NCBI GenBank assembly: GCA_003282945.1
Contig: QBYG01000004.1
Location: 17,930 to 81,929, forward strand
Length of the DNA: 64,000 bases
DNA from: Pelagibacteraceae bacterium AG-325-E23
Lineage (GTDB): Bacteria; Pseudomonadota; Alphaproteobacteria; Pelagibacterales; Pelagibacteraceae
Direction of reading: 5' to 3'
Notes under the pieces: generated by a model
Database searches by the model: none
The model's input: only the letters and a program-made list of their open reading frames with translations
Told to the model about the DNA's origin: nothing
Position numbers and translations under genes: made by a program
Shown here: positions 25,250 through 36,044 of the stretch, piece by piece
How positions within the stretch are numbered: position 1 is the first letter of the stretch
How the letters are laid out: every line of letters begins with the position of its first letter

Positions 25250-26149
25250 CTAATTCTCAAATCTTAAAGATTTTTCTATTATATCTCCATCCAATGTTTT
25301 AATTTTGGATATGTAATTTTTATTATTTCTTATATTATCATTATTTTTTCCTGCTAAATGAATAATTCCTATTACATGATTTGGTAAATAAGGTTCTACA
25401 AAAGTATTTTGTTTTTTGTCAAATTTAATTGCTTCAATTAGAGTCCAGTTACAATAAGCAGGTAAAATTTCTACATCTAAATTATCTGAATATATTGTAA
25501 TATTCATTGCTATTTGCTCTGAACCCCAAATTTTTCCAGAGGACAATGCTTTTTTTAAATTTTTTTGCCATATTTCCCAATGAGGAGCACTTTCTTCTAA
25601 ACAAAACAATCCAATATTCAAATGGGGTTTAAGTGCCACTTCCCTTGAAACTTTTTCTGAAAATCCAGATGATTTAGCATGTTTGTAATTTTGTGATTTT
25701 ATTCTTGCAAAACTTCCAAATACCCATTCTGCTCTTAAAACTCTTCCATAGGATCTATCTGCTGATGTTGCTATTGATAATTTATTATTCTCACATCCTT
25801 TAAAATAAAGATCAATTGCATACCAAGAGTTTACCCATGCATCCGCATCTATCCATAAATATTTTTTATATCCCGGAAAATAATTTGGTAAGAATGCTCT
25901 AGATACCTGACTTTTCAACCACTCTCTTCCTTTTATCTTAAAATTTGGAACTTCTATATCCCACTCAGCCTTTTTGATTTGAAATACTTTTTTTTCTAAT
26001 ATTTTAATTTGTTCATCAGTTAATCCTGCATCCATGATGCAAATATCTACTGTTTTGCTTTGTTCAAATCTATTAATTGAATCAATTAATTCGTTAAGAA
26101 GATTGAAATAATTTGAATCTGCTAATGAGATTATTGTATTTTCCCTCAT
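25250..26149 (-). CDS. Putative glycosyltransferase (GT8-like)
   Basis: A 299-residue cytosolic protein. A Rossmann-like start (TIISLADSNYFNLLNELIDSI-type, residues 4-24) is followed by KYLWIDADAWVNSW, an Asp-x-Asp metal-binding motif as in GT-A enzymes of family 8, and SIATSADRSYGR. The pattern WGSEQIAMNI and HLNIGLFCLEES also resemble GT8 acceptor-side motifs. It lies between pssA and rlmE with no gap on either side, an odd location for a sugar transferase. The acceptor and sugar are unknown. Confidence 0.65.
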   Translation of the reverse strand: MRENTIISLADSNYFNLLNELIDSINRFEQSKTVDICIMDAGLTDEQIKILEKKVFQIKKAEWDIEVPNFKIKGREWLKSQVSRAFLPNYFPGYKKYLWIDADAWVNSWYAIDLYFKGCENNKLSIATSADRSYGRVLRAEWVFGSFARIKSQNYKHAKSSGFSEKVSREVALKPHLNIGLFCLEESAPHWEIWQKNLKKALSSGKIWGSEQIAMNITIYSDNLDVEILPAYCNWTLIEAIKFDKKQNTFVEPYLPNHVIGIIHLAGKNNDNIRNNKNYISKIKTLDGDIIEKSLRFEN

Positions 26150-26947
26150 TTATAACACATCTTCATGATGATCAGTATCATCTGCGATGGCTTTCACATT
26201 TTTTTTGGTCATAAGATAATGCATTGAACTTATTGGTACCATTAACAAATAAATTACACCTGAAATAATAATAGCGTTAAATGTATAAACAAGAATTAAG
26301 CCAAAATATAAGATAATTCCAAATAACAAAAATATTGATGTACTTCTTGGGACAGCTATCCTTTTAAAAGAATAAGTTGGTATTTTGCTTATTAATAGTA
26401 TTGAAACAATTATAAACATAATTGGTACAATAATTTGGTAATTTAAGTTTAAAAACTGAAATTCACTAATACTTAATATCAAGGGCATTAAAACAAGAAC
26501 TCCACCTGCTGGAGAAGGAATACCTTCAAAAAAACTATCTTTCCAAGAACTCTCTTCGTTTGATGAAACATTGAACCTTGCAAGTCTAAGCGCAACACAA
26601 ACAACATAAATTAATGCAATTAACCAACCTGCTCTTCCAGTTTCAGACAACGCCCAAAAATACATTATAAAAGCTGGAGCAACACCAAAACTTATTACAT
26701 CTGTAAGAGAGTCTAGTTCTTTTCCAACTTTAGAAGTTCCTTTAATTAACCTTGCAATTCTCCCATCTAATCCATCAATAATTGCAGCTACTATAACCGC
26801 TATAATTGACAATTCAAATTTTCCATCAAATGCAAACTTTATTGAAGTCAATCCAATACATACTCCAACAAGTGTTAAAATATTTGGTAAAATAACTCTT
26901 GTTTTTTTATTAGAAACTAACTTAATATTTTTATTTTGAGGATTCAT
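26150..26947 (-). CDS. pssA: CDP-diacylglycerol-serine O-phosphatidyltransferase
   Basis: PssA makes phosphatidylserine from CDP-diacylglycerol and serine. The CDP-alcohol phosphotransferase signature D-G-x2-A-R-x8-G-x3-D-x3-D is visible as DGLDGRIARLIKGTSKVGKELDSLTD-type sequence around residues 65-90. The rest holds about eight helices. ATG at 26947 is preferred to the TTG just upstream. It is next to psd (4-base gap), giving the two-step route to phosphatidylethanolamine. Confidence 0.93.
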   Translation of the reverse strand: MNPQNKNIKLVSNKKTRVILPNILTLVGVCIGLTSIKFAFDGKFELSIIAVIVAAIIDGLDGRIARLIKGTSKVGKELDSLTDVISFGVAPAFIMYFWALSETGRAGWLIALIYVVCVALRLARFNVSSNEESSWKDSFFEGIPSPAGGVLVLMPLILSISEFQFLNLNYQIIVPIMFIIVSILLISKIPTYSFKRIAVPRSTSIFLLFGIILYFGLILVYTFNAIIISGVIYLLMVPISSMHYLMTKKNVKAIADDTDHHEDVL

Positions 26948-26951
26948 CAAA

Positions 26952-27596
26952 TCATTTTTTTGCGATTAAAGTTTCACCAGCTATGGTTTTTTGACCAACT
27001 TTTACCAAAGGAGTATAATTTTCAAAATACATATCAGCTCTACTTCCAAATCTAATCATTCCTATTCTTGAACCTTGTTCTACAAGCTCATCTTTAGAAA
27101 CCTCTGTTACAATCCGTCTTGCAATAAGTCCTGCTATTTGGACAACAATTATATCTTCTCCATCAGAATTTTTTATTTTATAATAATTTCTTTCATTATC
27201 TTCACTAGCCTTATCTAAAGATGCATTAAAAAACTTTCCTGGTTTATAAAGTATCTCAGATATTGCTCCAGAACATGGAGACCTATTTACATGGCAATCA
27301 AAGACATCCATAAAAATACTAATTTTTTTCATTTGTTTATTTTCTAAACCTAATTCTTTTGGACCATTACTATCCATTACTTGTAGTACAACTCCATCGG
27401 CTGGACTTGTAAGATAGTTATCATCACCTATTGAAGTTCTTTCAGGGTCTCTAAAAAAATAATAACACCAAATAGTTAATACCAATCCTATAAAACCAAG
27501 AAATCCGTTTAGGAAATAGAGAATTATAGTTACGATTGCAAAAATAATAATAAATTTGTATCCTTCATTGTGTATTTTTGGAAATATTTTACTCAT
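26952..27596 (-). CDS. psd: Phosphatidylserine decarboxylase proenzyme
   Basis: Psd converts phosphatidylserine to phosphatidylethanolamine. The 214-residue protein is of the short (type II-like) class: an N-terminal membrane segment (FLNGFLGFIGLVLTIWCYYF), YLTSPADGVV, DVFDCHVNRSPCSG, and the self-cleavage site near the end as RFGSRADM, where the Gly-Ser bond yields the pyruvoyl group. It heads the run psd-pssA-GT-rlmE-guaB. Confidence 0.93.
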   Translation of the reverse strand: MSKIFPKIHNEGYKFIIIFAIVTIILYFLNGFLGFIGLVLTIWCYYFFRDPERTSIGDDNYLTSPADGVVLQVMDSNGPKELGLENKQMKKISIFMDVFDCHVNRSPCSGAISEILYKPGKFFNASLDKASEDNERNYYKIKNSDGEDIIVVQIAGLIARRIVTEVSKDELVEQGSRIGMIRFGSRADMYFENYTPLVKVGQKTIAGETLIAKK

Positions 27597-27674
27597 GACA
27601 ATCCTATAATTGATAATTTTTGATTAATATGTATACAAAAAGAATAAATTCAACTATTAAGATATATCGAAAAA

Positions 27675-28889
27675 ATGAGTAAAATTAAGGTTAAAAACCC
27701 CATTGTAGAGTTAGATGGCGATGAAATGACCAGAGTTATATGGGACTTCATAAAAAATAAGCTCGTTTTAACTTACCTTGATCTCAAAATTGAGTACTAC
27801 GATTTAGGAATGGAAAGTAGGGATAAAACTGAGGACAAAATAACAATTGAATGTGCTAATGCAATTAAAAAAAATGGTGTTGGCATTAAATGTGCAACCA
27901 TCACACCCGATGAAGCTAGAGTAAGAGAATTTAATCTTAAAAAAATGTGGAGATCTCCAAATGGTACAATAAGAAACATAATTGGAGGAACTGTTTTTAG
28001 AGAACCCATAATTTGTAAAAATATTCCAAAACTTGTGCCCTCATGGACAGATCCATTGATTATAGGTAGACATGCATTTGGTGATCAATACAGAGCTACA
28101 GACTTTACAGTGCCCGGTAAAGGTAAGTTAGAAATAAAATGGACTGCTGAAGATGGTTCTGATGAGAGAAAGTATGAAGTCTTTAATTTTCCTGGACCAG
28201 GAATAGCTTTATCTATGTATAATTTAGATAAATCAATAGAAGACTTTGCTAGATCTTGCTTCAACTATGGATTAATTAAAAAATGGCCAGTTTATCTTTC
28301 TACCAAAAATACAATTTTAAAAAGATACGATGGAAGATTTAAAGATATTTTTGAAGAAGTTTTTGAAAATGAATTTAAAGATAGATTTGATCAAAATAAA
28401 ATTACTTATGAACATAGATTAATAGATGACATGGTAGCATGTGCAATGAAGTGGCATGGAAAATACATTTGGGCATGCAAAAATTATGATGGAGATGTAC
28501 AATCAGATACAGTTGCTCAAGGATATGGATCTTTAGGTTTAATGACAAGTGTTTTGCTTGCTCCTGATGGCAAAACAATGGAAGCTGAAGCTGCGCATGG
28601 AACAGTAACCAGACACTTTAGAATGCATCAACAAGGTAAAGAAACATCAACAAATCCAATCGCGTCTATTTTTGCTTGGACAAGAGGGCTGGCTCATAGA
28701 GGAAAATTAGATGGAAATGAGGAATTAATAAAGTTTTCAGAGACACTTGAAAAAGTATGTGTTGATTGTGTTGAAGAGGGATCAATGACTAAGGACTTAG
28801 CTATTTTGATAGGACCTTCAACAAAGTATTTAACAACTAATCAATTTTTGGATACTTTAGATGGTAAGCTGAGACAAAAACTAAATTAA
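27675..28889 (+). CDS. icd: NADP-dependent isocitrate dehydrogenase
   Basis: The enzyme oxidises isocitrate to 2-oxoglutarate, making NADPH. The 404-residue length and motifs ([84 protein letters not shown] and [10 protein letters not shown]) place it in the eukaryote-like homodimeric type common in alphaproteobacteria rather than the E. coli type. No kinase/phosphatase gene is nearby. It stands alone on the plus strand, and its end overlaps the alaS end by 9 bases. Confidence 0.95.
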   Translation: MSKIKVKNPIVELDGDEMTRVIWDFIKNKLVLTYLDLKIEYYDLGMESRDKTEDKITIECANAIKKNGVGIKCATITPDEARVREFNLKKMWRSPNGTIRNIIGGTVFREPIICKNIPKLVPSWTDPLIIGRHAFGDQYRATDFTVPGKGKLEIKWTAEDGSDERKYEVFNFPGPGIALSMYNLDKSIEDFARSCFNYGLIKKWPVYLSTKNTILKRYDGRFKDIFEEVFENEFKDRFDQNKITYEHRLIDDMVACAMKWHGKYIWACKNYDGDVQSDTVAQGYGSLGLMTSVLLAPDGKTMEAEAAHGTVTRHFRMHQQGKETSTNPIASIFAWTRGLAHRGKLDGNEELIKFSETLEKVCVDCVEEGSMTKDLAILIGPSTKYLTTNQFLDTLDGKLRQKLN

Positions 28890-31544
28890 AGTCTTAATTT
28901 TTTCAAAAGCCTCATCAATTTTATCTTTAAATTGGCCTCCTGCTTGTGCAAAATCTTTTCTTCCACCACCACCTTTTCCACCAATAATTTCAGATCCTGT
29001 TTTAGCAAATGTGACTGCATCATACTTATCAATAAGATCATTTGTTAACCCAACTGCAAGACCTACTTTGTCATCTAGACTAGCGAAAACTATCACAATT
29101 CCTGTTTTTAGCTCTTTTTTTCCGACATCAACCAATTTTCTTAGCTCTTTAGGTGGAAGGTCATCAACTTTTTGAAATCTTACACTTACTTTATTAACTT
29201 TAAAATCTAGAATTATATTTTTTGAGTTATTTTCTAAAATTGAACTAAATTTTAATTGCTCTAGTTGTTTTGATAATTCTTTAATTAAAATCTTATTATC
29301 TTCATTTTCTAGATTTGGTTTGCCACCTAATTTAATTATCTGTTTTGATAAGTCATTAATCATTTCTTCATCTTTTTTTACAGATAAGTCAGATAATTTC
29401 TCTTTATTTTGTAAAAAACTATTTAACTGATTTTCTCTAAGAGCTTCTACTCTTCTAACACCTGCTGCAATTGATGATTGACTAATAATTTTAAATTTTC
29501 CAATGTCAGCAGTGTTTCGTACATGTGTACCTCCACATAATTCTGTGGAAAAATACTTTTCTTTCTCATCTCCCATAGATAATACTCTAACTTCTTCTCC
29601 ATATTTTTCTCCAAAAAGTGCAAGAGCTCCATTATTTACTGCTTCTTTAGGAGTCATGATCCTTGTTTTAACTTCTGACTTTTTTTGGACCATAGAATTA
29701 ACATAACTTTCTATTTTTTCTATTTCCTGGTCTGAAATTGGTTTCATATGGCTAAAATCAAACCTTAGTCTATCTGGTGCTACCAATGATCCTTTTTGTG
29801 TAACATGGGTGCCTAATACTCTTCTTAAGGACTCATGCAAAAGGTGTGTTGCAGAGTGATAAGCTCTTATATTATTACGTCTATCTATATCAATTTTCAT
29901 CTCAACATTATCTTTGATCTTTATGTTTCCTGATTTAACTTTGCCGTAATGTACAAATAGATCACCCAGTTTTTTTTGGACATCTGTTATCTCGAACTTA
30001 AAATCTCCAGATATTATTTCACCAGTATCTCCTACCTGCCCTCCAGACTCTCCATAAAAAGGAGTTTGATTTAAAATAATAATTCCTTCATCATTCTCAT
30101 TAAGTTCATTTACCTCTTTATTGTCTTTTATTAATGATAAAATAATGCCTTCTGCTTGATCCGTCTCATATCCTAGAAATTCTGAAGGACCTAATCGATC
30201 TTTAATCGAAAACCAAATATTATCTACCGCACTATCACCTGAGCCTTTCCAATTTTTCTTAGCAAGTTCTTTGCTTTCTTTCATTAAACTTTGAAATTTA
30301 CCATCATCAATTGTCAAAGATTTATTTTTTAAAATATCTTGCGTAAGATCCAATGGAAAACCATAAGTATCATAGAGTTTAAAAGCTACTTCTCCAGGTA
30401 ATATCTTGTCTATTTTAGTTATTTCCTCATTCAATATTTTAATACCTCTATCTAAAAGAATTAAAAATTTTTCCTCTTCCATTCTTAAAGTTTCTTTTAT
30501 TAAAGACTCAGCTCTCTCTATTTCTGAGTAATTACCTTTCATCTCATCTTTTAAAGTTTTAAAAATATTATAAAAAATTGGTTCTTTAGAACCAAGTAGG
30601 TGTGAATGCCTCATTCCTCTTCTCATAATTCTTCTTAGGACATAACCTCTTCCTTCATTTGATGGCAAAACTCCTTCGGCAATTAAAAATGAACTTGCTC
30701 GTAAGTGATCTGCTATTACTCTAAAACTTGCTAAATTATCGTTATTAGGTTGAACTTTTAAAATTTCTGCAGCAGAGTTTATTATTTTTTTAAAATGATC
30801 TGTTTCGTAGTTGTCGTGAGTACCTTGAAGTAATGCAGCAATTCTCTCTAAACCCATTCCAGTATCAACTGATGGTTTTGGCAGATTAATTCGCTTATCT
30901 TTTGAGATTTGCTCATACTGCATAAAGACTAAATTCCAAATTTCTATAAATCTATCCCCATCCTCATTTTTTGTTCCTGGCAATCCACCTTCTAAGTGGT
31001 CTCCATGGTCATAAAATATTTCTGAACATGGACCGCAAGGTCCCGTTTCTCCCATAGACCAAAAATTATCAGATGTTGCTATTCTAATGATTTTATCTTC
31101 ACTTAACCCAGCAATTTTTTTCCAGTAATTAAAGGCTTCATCATCGTCATGGTAGACAGTCACATAAAGCCTATTTTTATCTAAACCAAATTCTTTAGTT
31201 ATTAAATTCCAAGCTAGTTCAATAGCTCTTTCTTTAAAATAGTCGCCAAAAGAAAAGTTTCCCAACATTTCAAAAAATGTATGGTGTCTTGGAGTATAGC
31301 CAACATTTTCAAGATCGTTATGCTTACCACCTGCTCTTACACATTTTTGAGATGTTGTAGCTCTTTGATAATCTCTATTTTCCAGTCCAGTAAACACATT
31401 TTTAAATTGGACCATTCCTGAATTGGCAAACATCAATGTTGGGTCATTATTCGGGACTAAATTGCTAGACTCAACTATTTTATGATCATTTTTTTCAAAA
31501 TAATCTAAGAATGCTGACCTGATTTCATTTAATGTTTTAGCCAT
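28881..31544 (-). CDS. alaS: Alanyl-tRNA synthetase
   Basis: Full-length AlaS of 887 residues. It begins [29 protein letters not shown] (residues 6-30), with class II motifs in [14 protein letters not shown] and the [15 protein letters not shown]. The editing domain has the zinc ligands HSATHLLH and CGGTH, and the C-Ala domain ends [16 protein letters not shown]. It charges tRNA-Ala and edits mischarged Ser and Gly. A terminator lies between it and recA upstream. Confidence 0.97.
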   Translation of the reverse strand: MAKTLNEIRSAFLDYFEKNDHKIVESSNLVPNNDPTLMFANSGMVQFKNVFTGLENRDYQRATTSQKCVRAGGKHNDLENVGYTPRHHTFFEMLGNFSFGDYFKERAIELAWNLITKEFGLDKNRLYVTVYHDDDEAFNYWKKIAGLSEDKIIRIATSDNFWSMGETGPCGPCSEIFYDHGDHLEGGLPGTKNEDGDRFIEIWNLVFMQYEQISKDKRINLPKPSVDTGMGLERIAALLQGTHDNYETDHFKKIINSAAEILKVQPNNDNLASFRVIADHLRASSFLIAEGVLPSNEGRGYVLRRIMRRGMRHSHLLGSKEPIFYNIFKTLKDEMKGNYSEIERAESLIKETLRMEEEKFLILLDRGIKILNEEITKIDKILPGEVAFKLYDTYGFPLDLTQDILKNKSLTIDDGKFQSLMKESKELAKKNWKGSGDSAVDNIWFSIKDRLGPSEFLGYETDQAEGIILSLIKDNKEVNELNENDEGIIILNQTPFYGESGGQVGDTGEIISGDFKFEITDVQKKLGDLFVHYGKVKSGNIKIKDNVEMKIDIDRRNNIRAYHSATHLLHESLRRVLGTHVTQKGSLVAPDRLRFDFSHMKPISDQEIEKIESYVNSMVQKKSEVKTRIMTPKEAVNNGALALFGEKYGEEVRVLSMGDEKEKYFSTELCGGTHVRNTADIGKFKIISQSSIAAGVRRVEALRENQLNSFLQNKEKLSDLSVKKDEEMINDLSKQIIKLGGKPNLENEDNKILIKELSKQLEQLKFSSILENNSKNIILDFKVNKVSVRFQKVDDLPPKELRKLVDVGKKELKTGIVIVFASLDDKVGLAVGLTNDLIDKYDAVTFAKTGSEIIGGKGGGGRKDFAQAGGQFKDKIDEAFEKIKTLI

Positions 31545-31593
31545 ATTTAACCAAAATACAGCATTTTTATATGATGTCTACACTTCTGAAGGG

Positions 31594-31624
31594 AAAAAAG
31601 GCGCCCAATAGAGCGCCTTTTTTT
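31594..31624 (-). terminator. Rho-independent terminator downstream of recA
   Basis: The sequence AAAAAAGGCGC, loop CCAATAGA, GCGCCTTTTTTT is a G+C stem flanked by A- and T-runs, in the 99-base recA-alaS gap. In the direction of both genes (minus) it ends recA transcription before alaS. Its symmetric A/T flanks would also permit plus-strand action. Confidence 0.88.
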
Positions 31625-31643
31625 AATAACTAAAAGTTATCTG

Positions 31644-32768
31644 CTAATTCTTTTTAGAAGGAACTTCTTCCTCTTTTTTCTGCGCTTCAAGCTTTTCTTC
31701 ACTTAAAGGATTGCCTTCAATCTTCTTTGAAATAACACCGGCTTTTTCTCTAATTGCCATTTCAATCTCAGCCGCAGCTTTTGGATTTTGTTCAAGGTAA
31801 AGTTTAGCATTCTCTCTACCTTGACCAATTTTTTCACCTTTGTAAGCGTACCAAGCTCCAGATTTTTCAACAATCTCAGCTTTGGCGCCAAGGTCGATTA
31901 GTTCCCCTACTTTGCTAATTCCTTTTCCATACATTAAGTCAAACTCAACAACTTTAAATGGTGGTGCAACTTTGTTTTTAACAACTTTTACTCTTGTTGT
32001 ATTTCCAACAATTTGCTCTTTATCTTTAATTGCTCCAATTCTTCTAATATCCATTCTTACTGAAGAATAAAATTTCAAAGAATTACCTCCAGAAGTTGTT
32101 TCTGGACTTCCAAACATTACACCAATTTTCATTCTAATTTGGTTAATAAATATAACCATTGTATTAGTTCTTGAAATTGATCCTGTTAATTTTCTAAGAG
32201 CTTGAGACATTAGTCTTGCTTGAAGACCAACATGGTGATCTCCCATATCTCCTTCAATTTCTGCTCTTGGAGTCAATGCTGCAACAGAGTCGACTACTAA
32301 AACTGACATTGAACCAGATTTAATTAAAGTATCAGTTATTTCTAATGCTTGTTCACCAGTGTCTGGTTGTGAAATAAGTAACTCCTCTGTGTTAACTCCT
32401 AATTTCTTTGCATAGACTGGATCCAATGCATGTTCTGCATCTACAAATCCACAAATTCCACCTGCTTTTTGCGCTTCAGCAACAACCTGTAATGCTAATG
32501 TAGTTTTACCAGATGACTCTGGTCCATAAATTTCAACAATTCTGCCTTTTGGTAGTCCACCTATTCCAAGTGCCAAGTCTAAACTCAAAGATCCAGTAGA
32601 AATGGACTCAATATCCATTGCTTTTTGTTCTCCAAGCTTCATCACAGAGCCTTTTCCAAAGCTGTCTGTTATTTGGCTGATTGCTGCATCTAGTGCTTTA
32701 TTTTTTTCTTTATCTTCCAATTCTTTATCTTTTGTGGATTTCACCACTTTTAAGTTATTTTTAGTCAT
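31644..32768 (-). CDS. recA: Recombinase RecA
   Basis: RecA drives homologous pairing and triggers SOS self-cleavage. Sequence shows [18 protein letters not shown] (Walker A), [34 protein letters not shown] (Walker B), the L1/L2 region [20 protein letters not shown] and [13 protein letters not shown] 32768 is chosen over ATG 32789 because GAGG lies 6 bases before it; this gives 374 residues. The C-terminus is an acidic/lysine-rich tail. Its own promoter carries a LexA-box-like sequence. Confidence 0.96.
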   Translation of the reverse strand: MTKNNLKVVKSTKDKELEDKEKNKALDAAISQITDSFGKGSVMKLGEQKAMDIESISTGSLSLDLALGIGGLPKGRIVEIYGPESSGKTTLALQVVAEAQKAGGICGFVDAEHALDPVYAKKLGVNTEELLISQPDTGEQALEITDTLIKSGSMSVLVVDSVAALTPRAEIEGDMGDHHVGLQARLMSQALRKLTGSISRTNTMVIFINQIRMKIGVMFGSPETTSGGNSLKFYSSVRMDIRRIGAIKDKEQIVGNTTRVKVVKNKVAPPFKVVEFDLMYGKGISKVGELIDLGAKAEIVEKSGAWYAYKGEKIGQGRENAKLYLEQNPKAAAEIEMAIREKAGVISKKIEGNPLSEEKLEAQKKEEEVPSKKN

Positions 32769-32815
32769 TTTTTGCCTCGTTTTTTTCATTTATTAACATT
32801 CGAATCATGAAGATA

Positions 32816-32843
32816 AATGTACACATTTTGTTCTCATTGGCAA
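32816..32843 (-). promoter_or_regulatory. recA promoter with SOS (LexA) box
   Basis: On the minus strand TTGCCA (32838-32843) and TACATT (32816-32821) are spaced 16 bases. Between and overlapping them lies GAAC-AAAATGT-GTAC (32819-32833), one mismatch from the alphaproteobacterial SOS box GAAC-N7-GAAC. Binding there would block RNA polymerase. It shares GAACAAAAT with the umuDC box. Confidence 0.65.
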
Positions 32844-32876
32844 TATTTTTTTAAAATTAGGGCTAGAAGTCGCTAT

Positions 32877-34175
32877 TTATCTAAGTTTTAAGTACTCACT
32901 ATTAAGTAAGCCAACTGACTTTATTAATCTGTATTGAGCTAAAAGATAGTTTCTCTCAGCCTCAGCAAGATTTATTTTAGCATTTATTAGATTTGATCTT
33001 GATTGCAGAACATCAAACGTAGATCTGTTCAGCCCACTCTCATATTCAAAGCTAATTCCCTCATTTGCTATTTCTGCTGCTTTAACTTGCGCCTGTACAG
33101 CTCTTAAAAAACTCTTTGAAGACTCGAGTGTGGACCAAGCGGCAGTAACTGACTGCGTATTATTTCTATATGCGTTTTCAAGCAATAATTTTTTCATACC
33201 TTTTACTTGAAGATTTTTATTAACATTTGATTTGTTTTTTCCACCAAACTGAAAAGGCCAACTCACAGTTGCTTGAAGAACATCTTTTTCTCTTTCATCA
33301 TAAGTTGCACTTAAATCATCAACATAAGTTCTCTCCAATGATAGTTTTGCTGTTGGAGAAAGATCTGAACGAGCAATCTTAACATCTAATTCAGATTGTC
33401 CATATTCAATATCTGCAATAATTAGTTCTGGGCTTTTTTGTTCAGATGTTTTTTTTGCTTCAGCTAGACTTGATGGAATAGAAACATCTGCATTGTATAT
33501 CTTTTTTAATTTTTCATTAATATTGATTGGCCCAATAATATTTTCATAAGCTAACTTACTTGTTACAATACTATTTTGTGCTCCAATGAAGCCTGCTTGC
33601 GCTCCAGCTAAAGAAGATTGTGATTGGGCTAAATCAGTTGCTGTTATTTGAGCTCTTGAAAGTCTTGCATTATCAATTTCAAATTGTCTTTGAAGTAAAT
33701 CTACGTTTTCCTGGTTAATATTTAATTTTTCGTAAGCAAGAATTAAAGCTGTATAAGCTTCAATTGCTTTTAAAAATACTTCTTGTTCTTTTTTAATAAG
33801 TTGAGCTTCAGACAAATTTAATCCCAATTTGCTTTTTTCGTATTTGGTATCGCGTCCACTACCATCTAAAAGTGTTTGCTCTAATTTTACAGAAGATGTC
33901 ATGGGATTTGTATTAGTTATTGAAGCATCAGTACCATTTTGATTTGTAAGTTTATTTGTATCTTCGAAACTTTTAGTTCCTGTAAGAGTTAAAGTTGGAA
34001 AAAAGTCACTTTTTGAAATATTTAAGACTTCTTTTTGAACTTCTAAATTTTTTCTCTCTGCTTTAAGCTCTAAATTATTCTCATAGGTCTGTTTTAGTGC
34101 ATCATTTAAAGTTACTGCACTAACTGGTAGTGTAAAGACTATTAAATAAAAGATAATTAAGGATATTTTTTTCAT
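32877..34175 (-). CDS. TolC-family outer membrane channel protein
   Basis: A 432-residue outer-membrane efflux protein: signal peptide (residues 1-19), then two repeats rich in long coiled-coil helices, beginning LNDALKQTYENNLELKAERKN-type sequence (23-43) and again with SSLAEAKKTSEQKSPELIIADIEYG. It ends in the usual YLLAQYRLIKSVGLL. TolC partners tripartite pumps and type I secretion. No inner-membrane partner is adjacent. It overlaps the upstream kinase gene by 4 bases (ATGA). Confidence 0.9.
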   Translation of the reverse strand: MKKISLIIFYLIVFTLPVSAVTLNDALKQTYENNLELKAERKNLEVQKEVLNISKSDFFPTLTLTGTKSFEDTNKLTNQNGTDASITNTNPMTSSVKLEQTLLDGSGRDTKYEKSKLGLNLSEAQLIKKEQEVFLKAIEAYTALILAYEKLNINQENVDLLQRQFEIDNARLSRAQITATDLAQSQSSLAGAQAGFIGAQNSIVTSKLAYENIIGPININEKLKKIYNADVSIPSSLAEAKKTSEQKSPELIIADIEYGQSELDVKIARSDLSPTAKLSLERTYVDDLSATYDEREKDVLQATVSWPFQFGGKNKSNVNKNLQVKGMKKLLLENAYRNNTQSVTAAWSTLESSKSFLRAVQAQVKAAEIANEGISFEYESGLNRSTFDVLQSRSNLINAKINLAEAERNYLLAQYRLIKSVGLLNSEYLKLR

Positions 34176-35098
34176 TTATTATATTTTATGGATTTAATTT
34201 GATGATTTCTATTTAAATTTAATACAACCGACGAATATTTTGGGGCGTATTTAAACATATTTTGTGTGACTCTTTGGTAAGTCTGCATAAATGTTAACAC
34301 CTCATTTTTACTCATAACCTTACTATTTGCTTTATTTTTTGAGTTTAATTTAAGCAACTTCTCTTGCTTAAGTCTCCAACTTTGTAATAATTTGAAGTTA
34401 CCAGCTTTTAAAAATAACAAACAGTCTAATCTAGAAAATAATTTCTTATATTTTGTTTGTAATTGATGATTTACATATTTTCTCCATCTTAAATTTTTAT
34501 CTTCTTTTCTTTCAAGAGGATTAATCGATTTTTTTAAACTTATATTTTTTTCTGCTCTAGCTCCTACACACCATCCTTCAAAGATTATAACATCTGGTAC
34601 TTTTTTTACTAAGTACCAAGACTTTCTTTTTAACCTGTCATCTATTGCCTTATTAAATTTAGGAAGTCTATGATGATTAAATCTCTTACTCTTTGTTTTT
34701 TTTAAAAGATCAAAGATAAAATTTATGTCGTGAGTACCTGGAACACCTCTGGTCATTAATAAGGGATGAATTTTTTTTGACAATTTTACTCTATCTTTTC
34801 GAGTTTTATACAAATCGTCAATTGAGATTTTAAAAACATTTAACTTAAAATATTTTGTTAATATAATATTTAATATTGAGCTAATCGTTGTTTTGCCAGT
34901 CCCTTGACCTCCTGCTAAGCCTATTAAGTAAGGTTTAGATTTATTTGTTCTATTATTGATCCAGAAACTAATTGGAATTAGAAAAGATTTAATCATCTTT
35001 TCTTTATTTTTAAATTTTTCCTTTGTTGTTTCTTGAGATTTTATAAACTTAAAACAGTCTTTACTAACTTTTTTATAACACTCAGTAATTGATTGCAT
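34172..35098 (-). CDS. D-glycerate 3-kinase-like P-loop kinase
   Basis: A 308-residue kinase of the plant/fungal-type glycerate kinase group related to uridine kinase. It has the Walker A GLAGGQGTGKTTIS, then SIDDLYKTRKDR, LMTRGVPGTHDI, PKFNKAIDDR and VIFEGWCVGAR, all characteristic of GLYK-type enzymes. These make 3-phosphoglycerate (or 2-phosphoglycerate) from glycerate, feeding C2/serine carbon into central metabolism. The substrate call is by motif resemblance. Confidence 0.85.
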   Translation of the reverse strand: MQSITECYKKVSKDCFKFIKSQETTKEKFKNKEKMIKSFLIPISFWINNRTNKSKPYLIGLAGGQGTGKTTISSILNIILTKYFKLNVFKISIDDLYKTRKDRVKLSKKIHPLLMTRGVPGTHDINFIFDLLKKTKSKRFNHHRLPKFNKAIDDRLKRKSWYLVKKVPDVIIFEGWCVGARAEKNISLKKSINPLERKEDKNLRWRKYVNHQLQTKYKKLFSRLDCLLFLKAGNFKLLQSWRLKQEKLLKLNSKNKANSKVMSKNEVLTFMQTYQRVTQNMFKYAPKYSSVVLNLNRNHQIKSIKYNK

Positions 35099-35105
35099 AA
35101 AAAAT

Positions 35106-35474
35106 TTATTTTTTTTGGTCTAAAGGATGATTTTTGCCATCGTTCACTGGCACATCTTCAATTTCAAATGGCTCCACACCTTCTATACAAGCAATATTTA
35201 CACCAAATATTTTTGGATTGCTTCTAGGTCTATTATGAGTGTGAATTCCACAAATTGAGCAAAAGTAATGTTTAGCAGTATTAGTATAAAACTGATAAAG
35301 TGATAACTTATCTTCCCCTTTAGTAAGTTTAAAATCATCAGGACCAAGTACTCCAATAATATAACCTTTTTTTTTGCATATTGAACAATTGCAACGCATA
35401 ATTTTTTCAATACCACCCAAAGGCATCTTTACCTCTGCTTCTATTGCACCACAATGACAGGATAATTTTTTCAT
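35106..35474 (-). CDS. GFA-family (glutathione-dependent formaldehyde-activating-like) zinc protein
   Basis: A 122-residue protein with the GFA zinc fold: LSCHCGAIEAEV, RCNCSICKKKG and HYFCSICGIHTH supply the cysteine pairs of the two zinc sites. Length and spacing are normal. Family members bind glutathione; formaldehyde activation is established for only some. It is followed 20 bases upstream by a second GFA gene on the same strand, but the two proteins are clearly different. Confidence 0.85.
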   Translation of the reverse strand: MKKLSCHCGAIEAEVKMPLGGIEKIMRCNCSICKKKGYIIGVLGPDDFKLTKGEDKLSLYQFYTNTAKHYFCSICGIHTHNRPRSNPKIFGVNIACIEGVEPFEIEDVPVNDGKNHPLDQKK

Positions 35475-35493
35475 ATTTTAATCTCCTAAAAAT

Positions 35494-35976
35494 TTATTTT
35501 TTATTATCTTTTAAATAATTTTTATATCTTTCGTAACTTTCTTTTGGCCAAGTATTTTTTAAATCATACATTTTTTCAAAACAATTTGCATCATCAGTAA
35601 GTTTTAACCATGGATCTTTATCTTTTGTAAATATATGCGCATCAGGAGGAAAGTTTTCGGAATTATCTAAAGTTTTAGTTCTAACTGTTGATCGACCAAC
35701 TGCCGTAGCATAATCTGTATAAATATAAGTACCACATTTGTTACAAAAATAAGCTCTTGAGGTAGCTCCACTACCTGCTTTAAGTTCAGTTGATGAAACT
35801 TCGCCTTCTATGATTAAAGTGTTATCTAAAACACTCGAATTAATAACATAAGATGATCCAGTTATAATTTTACAATCTTTGCAATGACAAGCTTGGGTGA
35901 ATAAAGGTTTTTCTGTAATTGTATATTTAACTTGCCCGCATATACATCCGCCGGTTAAGTTTTTATTTTTTTCCAT
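35494..35976 (-). CDS. GFA-family zinc protein, second copy
   Basis: This GFA protein shows TGGCICGQVKYTI, ACHCKDCKIITGSSY and YFCNKCGTYIYTD as the cysteine sites, and a longer C-terminal part than its neighbour. ATG 35976 is chosen: the ATG 39 bases upstream adds residues (MWITLTTNRLNIK) unlike the family. The 160-residue product probably binds glutathione or a similar thiol adduct. Its start is 165 bases from the divergent umuD. Confidence 0.83.
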   Translation of the reverse strand: MEKNKNLTGGCICGQVKYTITEKPLFTQACHCKDCKIITGSSYVINSSVLDNTLIIEGEVSSTELKAGSGATSRAYFCNKCGTYIYTDYATAVGRSTVRTKTLDNSENFPPDAHIFTKDKDPWLKLTDDANCFEKMYDLKNTWPKESYERYKNYLKDNKK

Positions 35977-36044
35977 TTTAATATTTAATCTATTTGTGGT
36001 TAAAGTTATCCACATGTATACAATATGTCGTTTCGATGTTCACG

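Noticed and set aside
27597..27674. Possible tRNA or riboswitch in the psd-icd gap
   Set aside because: 78 AT-rich bases with no cloverleaf, TTCNANNC arm or stable stem visible.
35977..36015. Upstream start of the second GFA gene
   Set aside because: It adds 13 residues unlike the family; ATG 35976 fits the conserved start.
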